Origin: Berberis thunbergii
Lineage: Eukaryota; Streptophyta; Magnoliopsida; Ranunculales; Berberidaceae
Direction: 5' to 3'
DNA length: 64,000 nucleotides
Assembly: GCA_003290165.1 (NCBI GenBank)
Contig: QNQO01006268.1
Location: forward strand, 1 to 64,000
Shown here: positions 46,426 through 58,317 of the stretch, piece after piece
Numbering within the stretch: position 1 is the stretch's first letter
Layout of the letters: every line of letters begins with the position of its first letter
Program-made: the position numbers and the translations under genes
Notes under the pieces: model-generated
Database searches by the model: none
Told to the model about the DNA's origin: nothing
The model's input: the letters and a program-made list of their open reading frames with translations, nothing else

Positions 46426-46949
46426 ACGTCCTTCCTTACCATTCTCATGCTTTTCAATACTAAATAGAGTATGGACGTCTCTGCTTCTATACATAAATAT
46501 TATGTTTCAGTATGACATTTGCAGTTACCTTGTATGAAGCCATGTATGCTTGGGCTCTTCTCTGTTTATTGTAGTTGGACGATAACTCCATTAGAGAAAG
46601 CATCATCAATGATTTTGCATTAATTTATGAAGATCAACATAAGTTTATGAATGCATTAATTTCTATTAACTCTTTCAAGGTCTGGAATTGCGCACAAAGT
46701 CTGAGGTGAGGGAACTGTACTAGCTTGTCCTGCATTCAGTTGTAGAATCATTTGAAACCAAAGTAGATATTTTATTATTGCATAAGCTAAAACTCCGAAC
46801 AATCCTTTGTCAGAAGCAGTTTATCTGTGGGATTAACAAACAATTCGAGTTTCCCAGGCACAGATATGAATCTTAGCAGAGACAATGGCTGCATTAATGT
46901 TTGACTTGATACATGATAGTGCATTGGCAACGAACTATTGAGTTAGGTT

Positions 46950-47150
46950 CCAAACGGTTTGTAAGATTTCTCTCATTTTGAACATTGGAACCGTTTGGAA
47001 CCGTAGGAACCGGACCGTTCCAAACGGTTCGAGTTAGGTTCGGTTCCAATGTTCAAAATGAGGGGATCCGGACCGGACCGGACCGGATCCGTTATTTTTA
47101 AACGGTTCGAGTTAGGTTCCTCCAAATTTGGAACCGATCCGGACCGTGCC
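46950..47150. repeat. Subterminal repeats, 3' end of the hAT element
   Basis: Clustered aaacggttcgagttaggttc units and a run of ccggacc repeats around 47065-47090, complementary to the motifs at the 5' end. Confidence 0.75.
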
Positions 47151-47158
47151 CACCCCTA

Positions 47159-47166
47159 CTCTCAAG
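47159..47166. repeat. hAT target site duplication, right copy
   Basis: CTCTCAAG, identical to 40852-40859. Confidence 0.9.
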
Positions 47167-47530
47167 TATTTGACCCAACGCTGCCCTTTAGAGCATCTCA
47201 AGGTAAAAAGCTATTTTGGATTCTCACGAAAAATATGCTCCAATGGAACCTTTAACTTGGCATCTCTCTTCCCCTATATTTAGGGTCATTCCCAAATTCT
47301 AAAAAATATTATTAAAAAAAAAACTTCTAACTTTTTTAATTTATTAAATTAAAATTAAGTTAAGACATTAATAATAATATAATTAAAATATATATATAAA
47401 TAATAGTATATTGAATTAATAATAGTATAATTAAAAAAGTATATAAATAATAGTATATTAAATTAATAATAGTATATATTTAAGTTGAAATTAATAATAC
47501 TATATATTTAATAATAATATAATAGCATAA
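47167..47530. other. Displaced upstream region of the J-like gene, then AT-rich tract
   Basis: Before the hAT insertion this DNA was about 200 bp from the start codon, so its first part is the ancestral promoter region. From 47290 it becomes a low-complexity tract of aataatagtatat repeats. Confidence 0.5.
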
Positions 47531-47885
47531 ATGTGCATGTTAAGGTGGATGTGTGGTAAAACTCGTAAGGATAAAATTAGAAATGAAATAATTAGGAGAT
47601 ATTTAGGTGTAGCGCCCATAGAGGAAAAAATTAGAGAAAGACGTTTAACTTGGTTTGGTCATGTGCGGAGGAGAGCAAGCACGGCGCCAATTAGAAAATG
47701 TTTAGATTGGCAAGTTAATGGAGGGTGTACACGGAGGGGGGACCGTTGAAAACTTGGATGAAGACTTTGAATGAAGATATCATTGAGCTTGGATTAGGTG
47801 AGGAAATGTGGGAAGATCGCATTGCTTGGAGAACCAAAATTCATGTAGCCGACCTCGAAAATCTCGGGAATGGGCTTTGATGATG
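47531..47885 (+). pseudogene. LINE C-terminal remnant
   Basis: MLRWMCGKTRKDKIRNEIIR, then GVAPIEEKIRERRLTWFGHV and RRRASTAPIRK match the widespread C-terminal end of a plant non-LTR reverse transcriptase family (mLRWM.G.tr.D.irn..ir...gvapi..k.re.rLrWfGHv.rr). The frame changes near 47745, and GEPKFM.PTSKISGMGF near the end corresponds to the family's tail. Confidence 0.7.
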
Positions 47886-47938
47886 ATGATAATTGAAATT
47901 AGTAATAGAATAATTATATTAAGTTGAATTAATAATAG

Positions 47939-48485
47939 TGATGATACATCAAAATGGACTGATCATCACGGTAATACACGTGGTAGAAAGAATCCATCAC
48001 GAGTATATAGCGTCCAATTTATTGGGTCAGCTCATAAAGCCAATTACGGAGGTGATAAAGCTCGCCAACGAGAAGACAAACAAAACTCGAATTCCGGCCC
48101 GAACGAAATAAAGCTTGAATCCGGGCCCGACACGAGTTCTCTCATAAAGAATAATAACGTTGCACCAAAAAGAGTCGTGGAGGGAGTTATGCCTTCATGA
48201 ACGCATCTTCATTAAAGAGGAGATTGTCATGGGAAACATCTCCTTCCGTTGCGTCTCAATGATTAAGTCACGCAAAAAATTAACCACGACCATTATAAAA
48301 GTTAAAGGGAACATTCGACACAGGTATGCAACTTTAACTGAGTTTTATCCAGATTTACTTCCTTCTCCAAACAGAGTTACTGACTTAAGCATCGGAGTGC
48401 CTTCAGCCACCAAAATTGTTATCATTGGCATTCTAACATCTGTGTTCCGGGTCAAACTCACATGAGGACGATTTTGGATGCGTCA
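47939..48485 (+). mobile_element. Solo LTR, Tat-lineage family
   Basis: Begins TGATGATACATC, ends GATGCGTCA, and is flanked by the 5-bp duplication AATAG (47934-47938 and 48486-48490). It matches the LTR at 58629-59165 (shared words: gagtcgtggagggagtta, gcatcggagtgccttcagcc). A solo LTR arises by recombination between the two LTRs of a full element. Confidence 0.85.
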
Positions 48486-48490
48486 AATAG

Positions 48491-49369
48491 TATAATTGAA
48501 ATTAAGTTGATATTAAAAAAGAAATGGAAGATGTATTCAAATAATGATGAAAATTTTAAAGTATGAAATGTGGTTTGAGTGATGAAGAAATAGAGAATCC
48601 CTAAGATTAATTTTTTGGTTAAAATGCGGCATGATTGAAAACCCAATTTAACATTTACCCTTCGAGATGCTCTTAGTTATCATGTTCAAAAGTTTAAATG
48701 CAATTTTTTTCTTATGTCTAAATTCGAAAGTTACAAGTGTTTAAAACCTTTTATTTTCATCTTATATTGTTATCCTTGACATAATTATTATGTTTGAAAA
48801 AATTAATTAAAGCTTTTTTTCCTTCATTAGAATGAGTCAAAAAAGCAACTTTTCCAGAGTTTTGATATGCAACATTCAGGTTTCTAGAGTTTTGATATTT
48901 AACATTCAAGGTTTCTTTAATGCATCAAGTAGCACTTTTCTAAAGAGCCAGATCAGACCAGCCAAGCTCGCGCCAGGCCAGGCCCAACACCATCCATCAT
49001 CCTGGAGATGCGTATCTCGAGGATGATGGATGGAACTTACCTACCCCCCACAAATATTTTGTTGTTGATTACTCATGAATCTCCTTTTGAACAACTACCT
49101 AAGCGTGATGGACACATCTTTGCTCAAGAATCACTCATCCTCGGACTAGGTGCCTTATTCAACACACCTTCTAGAACACAACCATCACCACTCCAAAAGC
49201 TAGGAGCCTTTTGTAACACCCCTACTTTTCAAATAACAGTAAATAATTTATGTTTCAAAAATTTTTGTTTTAAAATCTTCTTTTGTTTGACAACTAGTAT
49301 TTTTCGAAATTCAGTTAACTTTCTTACCTTTCGAATCTCGGGACGAGATTCCATTTAACGTGTGTATAA
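48491..49369. other. Non-coding DNA, possibly 3' internal end of a retroelement
   Basis: Nothing recognisable up to about 49200. The last part contains a first TGTAACACCCC (49212) and then cgaatctcgggacgagatt (49331-49349), a phrase that often precedes the 3' LTR of Tekay/Del-type elements. Confidence 0.4.
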
Positions 49370-49641
49370 TGTAACACCCCTCAATTTCATAAAACTATTT
49401 TATTTGATTTTGAATTAAATAAAATAGGGTTACATTTAAATTGAATGTGAATTTCGAAATTAGGGTTTTAATTGGTGAGTTAAAGAGCGGGTGTTCTCAG
49501 AATTTTAATGGGGGCGAATAACCACCCATAGTATAAAACCAATACCCTTCTTTCTTTCTTCCCTTTTGCAAACCCTCTTCTCTTCTTTCTCTCTCTTTTC
49601 ACGATTTCTTCTTATCTGGCGGCGCTGGAAATGGTGGCGAG

Positions 49642-49884
49642 ATGGTTGTTGATAGGTGGAGGCGAGGTGAGGTTGTTGCAGTGGTTTTGAGTCAGTTCCA
49701 GAGGACCTTATCAGCTTTTAATAGGCAAGAGAGTGGTGATAACTACAAGGATGCAGATGTTACAGTGGATGGTCAATTCTCATGTTCAGAAGCAGAGCTG
49801 AAAATGCAAACAGTTGAACAACAAAGACATATTCTGAGAATGCTGGAGAAATCTTTGGCAAGAGAGTTATCTCTGGAAAGGTGA
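49642..49884 (+). pseudogene. Gene-like fragment with coiled-coil signature
   Basis: A frame of 80 codons contains SEAELKMQTVEQQRHILRML followed by EKSLARELSLER, a heptad-rich stretch reminiscent of WPP-interacting tail-anchored (WIT) coiled-coil proteins. No splice borders or continuation were confirmed. It lies within the presumed LTR, so it would be a captured fragment if real. Confidence 0.3.
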
Positions 49885-50716
49885 TTAACAGATTCCTCTC
49901 TAAGGTTGGACTCAGCAGAGCATGACATATTCAGCAAGGAATCTATCCATCTTTATCTAATCTCTTCAAGAGAGTTCACAACAGGTTCATGAGAGAGGTG
50001 TGGGTAGGCTACGACCAAGAGGAATTCGATCATCCAGAAAACAGACGAGTTCCCTTAAAGTAGAAGTCCACATCTTGGGTTTTGTCTCCATGTAGATGAT
50101 TTGCTATTGGGGAAGATAAAGAAATGGGGCGAGTAAAGAAAAACGAAGCAGAAGCCAATATGATGAAGCACAAGAGGGGATCTCGAGGTGTGATGAGAAA
50201 TGTGGTAAGTAGGAGTAAAAGTTCCTCTACTAATTTGGTTGAATCTTTAACATCCCTTGGTGACACTGGATGAGATGGAAGCTTGCAATATTATATCATG
50301 TTTGAAGTCTTGCAAGTGTCATGGGCTGATTTTGTGGATGAAATGGAAAGCAAGTGAGTGGCTCTCAATGGAGATACAACTAAAATAATCATAGAAAATA
50401 GAGTTAATGATTAAACATCTTGAAACAATTAAAGGTGTTTTTCCTAAACAGTACTTTGCCGAGCACTCTGTGTGTTGATCCCCAATGCCAAAGCATTCCT
50501 TTCACTGCTAGACACACCTGCACCATATCTGACTTTTCCAAGGAACAACTCTATTTTCATAGAAAGTTTTATGAACAGAGCTTTAGCATTCTACTTGGAC
50601 TTGCCCAGTCTAATATAGATTGGATTGTTCTTTTAATCCATTTATGTAAATTGGCTTCCACTATTAGGAAGCCTTAGCCTCCTTAACCTCCTTGTTGTTC
50701 TATTGTTGCTCCTCTC

Positions 50717-50839
50717 CTTGATAATACCGAGTTTGACGCTGAGTTTTGGAGGGTTCTCCCATATGCTCTTAGCGATGTAATTGCGAATGGTGATGGCGTT
50801 GACTATGAAGGGTTATTGCGTGGTTTCTTTGCGAAACCG
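50717..50839 (+). pseudogene. Exon-like fragment ending at a good donor site
   Basis: Reads DNTEFDAEFWRVLPYALSDV then IANGDGVDYEGLLRGFFAKP and ends AAACCG|gtgagt. Composition is unlike the surrounding LTR. Family not recognised. A possible captured exon. Confidence 0.35.
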
Positions 50840-52748
50840 GTGAGTTTTCTTCATTCTTCCTCTTTTACTGTGAGTTTTCTTATTCTCTGTATTTTGCAAA
50901 TCATTGTTTCTTGACTAAATTAGTGATTGTATTTGTGGGGATTTGATTATGGGGTTTGTGAGTTTTGTTGCGAGGATGTGTGGTTATGATTTGGATTTTG
51001 GTTTGGCGGTGTGATGACTTGTATTTGTGTGTCCTTGATGATTTTTAGATTGGATTCTTAGGCTTGTTATATTGCTTGATTTAAATCCCATTTCAAAGAT
51101 TTTGGGTGTAAGGTGTAAGTGAAACTCTTAGCCCTTTATCTCTTTGGATGAGCAATTCAGTATACTGTATGTATATTGCTTGTATGGAAATGGCGAGTTT
51201 CATTTCAGGTAATCCAATTATGAGATTTTAGACATGTTGAGAATGAGGTTGCCTTATTTGTGGTGTTTTGTGTTGCAAACGCTTGCTGTCCAATATTTGT
51301 GATCTGTTTGATGTGTGAGATTTTTCTAGCTTGCTGGGTTCATGTTTAGGGTCACCCATGTTTACCATTTTATTGATTGGGTGTGACTTTGTTTGGTTCG
51401 TGTTTGAATGGTTGATGAATATTAATGCATTGTGATAAATTTGGAGATTTGTATGCATATTAACTTGTTTATGCATTATGAAGATTTTGGATATTTGAAT
51501 TAAGGAGTGGTTTGATTGCCATATTGTTACATAGCATGATTAATGAATATGATATGTTTTCCCCAAAAATGTGGGTGAATAGATTGTGAATCAATTCAGG
51601 TATGACAAAATGTCATTGTGGAAGAATTCTGAATTATGAAAAATAAATGATATTGGTAAACCTTGATTTCTGAAAATATAAACCACTTGGGCTTGTATCA
51701 CTTAGAACTACCACATCTCTTTTGTTTATGATTTCCCCTCTCTTACTAGAGAAACTAAATGACCTGCGGGTCGTCTTGCGGAGTTGGGGCACCCATTTCT
51801 TACTAGAGAAACTAAAATAACCTTCAGGTTAGTATTGCGGAAATGTGGTGAGATTGTATGCCTAAAATAGGCTTTGATATTTATCCGTAAAAAATGTGAC
51901 GTGACTTTATGCGCATTGATAGCCCAAGGGTGGCTTTTGGTACTCATGTAGTTAGGGGTATCCGCGATGCATGCCTGTATGTGATGTCCCCACTTAGGCA
52001 TGGATGACGGAGTAGTCCTCCTTTATATGAGAGAGGCATACGGGCATGTATGTTCGGCACGGAGGTGGTGCGAATGTGGTATCGTCTAAGTGATCAATCC
52101 GTTAACAAGATGAACCTAATTCAAATAAAAAGAATAAATGACGTTGTATTGTTTCTAATTCTTTTTTATGCAGGATGGCAAGTCCACTAATATTTCTGCA
52201 GGTCCGACTTGTCATAGTCAACTCCTATAGGGTAAGTACAGGTAAATGCATATTTACATATTAGGATGATGATATGTTTGCCTCGTTGAGGAACTAAATT
52301 CTTTGGACTGTGTTTTCTTGCATCACACCTTTGCCTCGTTGAGGAACTACCTATTGGTGTGATGGTTTGTTGTTTGTGTTTTGCTTGATGTTTATCACGT
52401 GCGATTTTATTATTTTTGGGATGAAGATTTCTCACACCAGCTTTATTGCTGACTCAAGTGAGCTTTTGCTTCTTTGGTACATTCCTTTGGGAATGTAGCC
52501 GATTAGCTTTTCAGGTTCAGAGACTTTTGAGCAGCGATACGGGAGTTTCGCTAGTGGGGCTAGCAACATCCGTTTTCCTGGTTAGAGTTTTGTATTAATT
52601 TTAGTTTGCTCCTATTTTCTAAATTGTACTTTTGTCTTTGCTGCTAAATGTTTCTGTTATTGAATTTCACGTCCCGAGTTTTGGGGGAAACGAAATTTCC
52701 TACGTGGATTTTAGGATTTTCGTTTTTCTTGAAAATCGAGGCGTGACA

Positions 52749-53870
52749 CTTTTTATTAAGGTGTCAGAATCCTATTATCTTAATATTGGAGTCGTCCCCG
52801 ACTCTAATACCAACCCTATAAAATATATTCACTTGAAAAGAAAAATGCACTAAACGCTCGCCAAGTTAAAATGGGACAAACGATTTTCAACAAAAATTCA
52901 CTTGTTCATTTTTTCAAGAAAACTTGAAATCAAAATGGTAAAGTTGTCAAGAAAAACATATTTCGTACAAATAGTGGTATCACACTAGGCAAAATATAAA
53001 CCGCATGTTTGGTTTAAACAAGTTTATAAATCTATGCTTGCATTTCCAAGTTTAAAATTACTCAAAAAAGAATCAATGTGGATAATGTATTTGTTTTCAC
53101 TTAGAACTTATATTTCATAACATGACAATGTTTATAGGGTATAGGTGGTCGGAAATAAAAACAATTTTCAACCCGTTTAAAAAAGTTAAAAGACTAAAAG
53201 TTATAGTGTACAATGCAACTGTTGGGAAACATGGCTAAACCAAAAAACATCAAAAGAATATATACAGCAGTTCTTTAGACTTGCTCTTCCTACATTTTAT
53301 TTTCTTATGCATGGAAACACTGTAGATTTTTTAATGTGACTTTTGCTTGAATTTTTGGAGATGGGTATTAAGAAAGTGTAGGTTTAATAGAAAGCCTCAT
53401 GCCCAAAAATGTCCACTTGGGTCAGCAATTAAGTTAGTGTAAAATTCTTCATTCTAAAAAATCAAATCAATTTGCATGGGATGACATGAAATTAAGTACA
53501 ACAGTCACGACATGTAGTTCCTCAAAGAAGCAGATAGTCTAATACTAATTAAATTTCCGTCATACTTTAGAATTATTTACCTTACCTATACTTACTTTGT
53601 GGGGGTTGACCATGACAAATCTGACCTGCTGGGGCTTTGGATCGAGACTGCCCTAGAATTCGGTTAACCGACCTAACTCGGTCTGGTCTTAGGCCTCAGA
53701 ATTTTGGGCTTACAAATATCGGCCCGGGCTTCAGTTTTTAATTTTCGAGCCGGTTACCCGGACCTGTCCAGCCCTAGATGCAGTGATGACACGCCCGCCA
53801 CTACTTTCACCACCGGATTGAAAACATGACAATTTTTTATGCTTTCAATCTGGAACCCCCAAAGAACATA
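52749..53870. other. Non-coding DNA
   Basis: No gene seen. At about 53630-53780 a GC-richer tract with cggttaaccg and ggcccggg words ends in ccagccctag, which resembles a degenerate hAT-type terminus, but no partner end was found. Confidence 0.4.
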
Positions 53871-53879
53871 GTGATTTTG

Positions 53880-54345
53880 TTGAAGACCGCCCAAAAACAC
53901 ATTTCTCGTTAGGAGATGAAAGCTGCCATGAAGAAAAATGATCACGAAGGGGAGGGCCACTCAAAGAAGTGGGAAAGAAGGGATGAACGAAAAAGAGACG
54001 ACGGACCCCGGGAGGATAGCATCCAAAAGCATCAGACCAATGAGATATTTGAATCCAACCAACAAGAATCTGGTAGCTTCAGTCGGCAAAGCCTAGACAC
54101 GAGCGGGTAACAAGTGATGAAAGAGACATACAAACTCTATACAACCTTGAAAACAAGCCGGGTCAATATAAGTGAAATGGGAGGACATCAATTGGCCACT
54201 CAGAATGAGAGGAGACCCGAAAGGGAGAGATAAGCATAAGTATTGTTCCTTCAATAAGGATCACGGGCACGATACCAAATAATGTTACAATCTAAAAGAT
54301 GAAATTAAACATTGGGTTTAGAGAGGATAACTCGACGAATTCATC
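53880..54345 (+). pseudogene. Tat-lineage gag remnant
   Basis: Shows KYCSFNKDHGHDTK, then CYNLKDEIKHWV and LDEFIGMP (about 54238-54355) with stops between, corresponding to the conserved FHxDhGHdTedC..Lk.eIe.LI..G.L gag motif of plant Ty3/gypsy Tat/Athila elements. Upstream is an acidic/basic linker. The element's capsid protein is therefore lost. Confidence 0.7.
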
Positions 54346-55172
54346 GGAATGCCGAACAAACAACCCAAAGGAAAAGAAAAGGCAGACACCACTACAAGAT
54401 CAAAAGAACAGCCCAGGAAACTAATATACGTCATACACTACATAGCCGGAGGGAACAAAACTGAAGAAGCAACCAGAAACACCTCCCACTTGAACTAATC
54501 TATATTGAAGTAGGAGTATTAACGCCAAACGAAACCAGACAAACCAATATACAAATTCATTGTAAAAGAATATGGAAAAGCTTGCACTAGCCAACTAACA
54601 TGATTCAAGACCCTACTGATAAATGCAAGCCTGGCCCGTACTACCAACGGCGACAACAAACTCGATTAGACATCAACATTTGGAGCTGATGCAAGCATGA
54701 TTGGACAATTTGGCACTGATGTGAGCGTGATTGGATAATTTGGCTCTGAGTTACCGAATTAGAAAGCACCTTGAGTCCATTAGCTACAACAACATATTCA
54801 ACAAACGACGAGACGAAACAAACAGATTAAACCAATAACAAATCCGGCGACTTCAAGACATAACGATGCGGAACAAAGACGTAAATCTCTAACGACACAA
54901 GGATCGACATCAATCAAGCAAAGGTCAGGATGACGAAGCAAACCACTCTACAACCTAGCGTAACTGTTTGAAAAATAACAATCGCTAGGCTTTGTCAGAA
55001 CACCCAAGAAGGGAATATCAATAAAACTACAAGTTTGAAATCCCCATCTTAAGCGTAAACAACGAAATCAAGGCATCAAAACTCGATAATACGAAGCAAT
55101 TAGCATATCAAGCCAAAAAATTTGGGACACGAGTCACATATACACAATAAACTTCTGGTCAGATCAACCACG

Positions 55173-55535
55173 AAGTAAAAGTTGAACGAACGAGTCAACT
55201 TACTCAAATAAAGAACTTCGGGTTGACTAGTACGTTGAACTAATGAAGTAAAGTTGGACAAACGAGTCAACTTACTCAAATAAAGAACTTCAGGTTGGCT
55301 AGTACGTTAAACCAACGAAGTAAAAGTTGGACAAACGAGTCAACTTACTCAAATAAAAAACTTTGGGTTGACTAGTACGTCAAACCAACAAAGTAAAAGT
55401 TGGACGAACGATCCAACTAACTCAAATAAAAAACTTTGGGGTGACTGATAGGTCGAACCAATGAAGTAAAAGTTGGATGAATAAACCAACTTACTCATAA
55501 AAACTTTGGGATGACCGTCAAGACGGAAAAATTAA
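55173..55535. repeat. 73-bp tandem repeat, about five copies
   Basis: Units start with aagtaaaagttgg at about 55173, 55246, 55318, 55391 and 55464. They share caactta(c)tcaaataaa and gggttgactagtacg, and copies become more diverged towards the right. Located between the pol position and the antisense ORF of the Tat element. Confidence 0.85.
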
Positions 55536-55870
55536 CTTGCTCAAAAAGCTCTGAGTCAATTGGCATGCCAGAAAGAGAAAATAAAGTCCAGCTACTTTGG
55601 GGCATCCGATGCATCAAAGCATAAAAGTAGCCATAAAGGAATTCAGATCAAGAAATTCGAACATGATTAAAAATGTAGCCGTAAAGGCCTCTTGGCCAAT
55701 CGAAAATTTGAACTGGAAATAGGCAGTACAACTTATTTCAACAACCACGATTGACCTAAAAAAGGTATATGTTGTGACACATACGACGAGTCAACAAGAC
55801 AAATCATGACTACAATGGAAAAACATGCAAACAAGAACACCAAGAAGGAAAGTTCTTTTCATTAATAAAA

Positions 55871-58317
55871 CTATTCTATTACATCCGGGGAAGAAGGTAA
55901 AAAAGTGGGAGATAAAGCGGAGGCAATCACAACATCATTGGTGACGTCATCCGATGGACGAAAGGCAACCACATTACTAGTAGGAGCTCTCTTTGGAAGG
56001 AGAAAGAAGTGATGGTTATTCAACCACTGGAACACCTGGAGAGCCCGGAACACCTTCGTCACCATTTTCATCTTCAAAGACTTAATCAATAAAGTGACGG
56101 TACTGGGATAAGTCAACATCAAGCCCCTCAATATAGTCAAAAAGCTCAGTCCTCCCATCAACAACTCGCTGCCAATCTTTGACGGAGGCAGGCTCATTCG
56201 TAGCCGCATTGAGTCTTCCCTCAATAGTGGTAAGCATCGCGGAAGTATTTGCCTTGACCTCGTCGAGCACATCCATCAATTGTTCCACCCGTTTCTCAAC
56301 AACATCGCGATTGACGAATTGCTCAACCATGACACGTGCAGCCTCATCATGAGTCGCTTCTCGACAGACAACTCCCTCCTCACATCCTGCAAATGCGCAC
56401 AAACCCCATCCAAATCAGTCCTCAAAAACTCGAGCTCAACTACAAATTATCCCGTGCACCCTTCACCTATTTCAACGAGGCCCAAGCAGCCTCTGCTGCA
56501 TTTTCCTGTTCCACGCGTTGTGTTTTCAACACGCCAAATTGACAAAGGACACGAGAAATCACTAGCAAAAGCACTGCAAACTTCCTCACCAGATAAGCCA
56601 CCTGATTATGACCAACTCGGTAATCCAAGCCCATCACCCCCGCATAAATAAGATGATTCATCTCGTCCATTATCTATTTAAGACCATCATCAAGATGAGC
56701 GCTCAGATCCAACACAGGCATCGAAGGCCTTTCCACCGACCGCCTGTACCATTTGTTGATCAACCTACATGCACCATCTTGCACGTCAAGCTGGGTAAAC
56801 CAACAAAACTTTCTATCCGACTTAACGCCAATCTCTTCAGGGATAGGTTCCTTCCAACTAATCCGCAGATGAGGGACACGGGGATCCAAAAGCACGGAGG
56901 AGCCCCCTCCATTGACCATAAGAAAAAATGGAACAACAGTAATGACAGAAAAACCATCCTTACCCTTTCGCTACGTAGTAGTCACAGCAAGAGCAGAACA
57001 AGTAGTAGTACCAACAGGGGCAGAAGAATCCAAGCAAGCGGGAAAAGAAGGTAAAAAATTTGTCGCAACGTCAACAAGAGCAGAAGGAGATCGGGGAGAA
57101 AAAACCTCAAAACATTGACTATGATCATCAATCTCCTTAGATTGCACATTTGCTAGCTGAAACATCTTATCATCAATAGCTCGAGGATCATCATTACAAC
57201 ATTCATCAACGTCAAGCCCACCATATGCAGAAAGGATCATCTTTTCATTATCATCCAACAAACAAGTAGTTTCTTTCTCACTCCTTTCCAACGCCAACTT
57301 CATCTATTCAGCCTCCTCAAAAGATAAGCGACCATATTTTGCAAGTTCCCTATCAACAGAACTCGGACTAGGAACAACGCGATGAATAGAGCCAAAAAGT
57401 CATTTCGTCTTGAGAACACAGCTAAAAGTTATAAACAAACGTATCGATGGACTAGCAGGCCTCGAGATTTTTCCCTTTCTAGAAGTTGGGCTAGCAATAC
57501 CAATGCCAACAGGAGCATTGAGATCCATAACATCCGGGCTCACTTTCCCATCAATGTCAGCATTACCAACGCCAACGAAAACAATCCGAGCAACAATCTC
57601 CTCAGCTTGCCTCTTTATCAGCGAAGCTCGCTCACCCTCGTTCATGTTGTACAAGCCATTGCACTCCACCATGATATCAGAAAGGAAGGCCTCCAAAGGA
57701 ACCTTGAAAAGCTGCAAAAAATGCTCGTTGAGCATATGTTTTTTTCGCAGTCAATTGCAGATCCCTCTGCTTGCTAGGAATTTGGAAGGACCTCACTATC
57801 TGACGACCTCGTAGGTTGAAGTAGCTAAAATGGACAGAAGTAAAAAACCAGTCTCGCGACCAACTCCTGATACCGTCATTAAGATTACCAAACACATCGG
57901 AGAATGAAGAAAGCAAATTCTCTTGGTCACCAATAGACCAACCACCGAGTGAAAAATCCTAACAGTCAAGGGAATACCAGAAAGGATGGCTCTCTCATAA
58001 GCGGAAACCATAACCCTCCAACCATTAGGGCCCATCTGAGCAGAAGGAGTGCCCAAAAAGTCTAAATATGCCCAGAATAATTCTGAAACTGGAAATTGAA
58101 GGCCGGACTGAAACATGCGTTGGTAGAGTGCAATATACCCATTTCTCATACAAAAAGGACTATCGCTCTGCCGGGGCAAATTGATCTCAAGGTCAGAAGG
58201 TATAGAGTAGTCGGAGTGAACGTTATCCAACGTCACCTGAGAAACCTTCTTGGGAGAGAAGTGAGCTTCGTAGGCAGCAAGCTGCTCACCGCCCAGTAAA
58301 TCGCCGGCAAACATCAT
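55871..58317 (-). pseudogene. Antisense ORF of the Tat element (putative gypsy-type transposon domain)
   Basis: On the minus strand, frames run from 58317 with MMFAGDLLGGEQLAAYEAHF. They continue through DLEINLPRQSDSPFCMRNGY, MFQSGLQFPVSELFWAYLDF and QMGPNGWRVMVSAYERAI, the pattern of the Pfam 'putative gypsy type transposon' family (Transposase_28) as I recall it. Frameshifts near 57940, 57740 and 57310 split it. Downstream parts (57735-57400, 57303-56971, 56402-56082) are acidic and helix-rich. Its role is unknown; antisense ORFs of this sort are recurrent in Tat-lineage elements. Confidence 0.65.

Larger units (their letters stand above)
40860..47158 (+). mobile_element. Structurally complete hAT transposon, 6.3 kb
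   Basis: Starts TAGGGGTGGGCA and ends with its exact complement TGCCCACCCCTA, flanked by the 8-bp duplication CTCTCAAG. Both ends carry clustered AACGGTCCGG and CCGGACCGTT words. It encodes a BED-finger/hAT-dimerisation transposase on the plus strand and, beyond it, a heat-shock-factor exon and another coding-like segment. The perfect target duplication and intact ends indicate a fairly recent insertion; the transposase has one apparent frameshift. Confidence 0.92.
49370..52748 (+). mobile_element. Long Tekay/Del-like LTR (probable 3' LTR)
   Basis: Starts TGTAACACCCC and ends GAGGCGTGACA, termini typical of Tekay/Del-type Ty3/gypsy LTRs, which are among the longest in plants. A gggacgagatt phrase precedes it as in those elements. 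No matching 5-bp flanks, as expected for an LTR next to internal sequence rather than a solo copy. It contains gene-like fragments (see 49642 and 50717). Alternative: a non-autonomous DNA element, because the ends are also imperfect inverted repeats of about 20 bp. Confidence 0.45.

Noticed and set aside
49370..52748. Pack-type DNA transposon as first-choice class
   Set aside because: The termini TGTAACACCCC and GGCGTGACA and the preceding gggacgagatt phrase fit Tekay/Del LTRs better, although the alternative was kept open.
56280..57814. Several plus-strand open frames of 120-150 codons
   Set aside because: They are shadows of the minus-strand antisense ORF of the Tat element, which has the family-like motifs.
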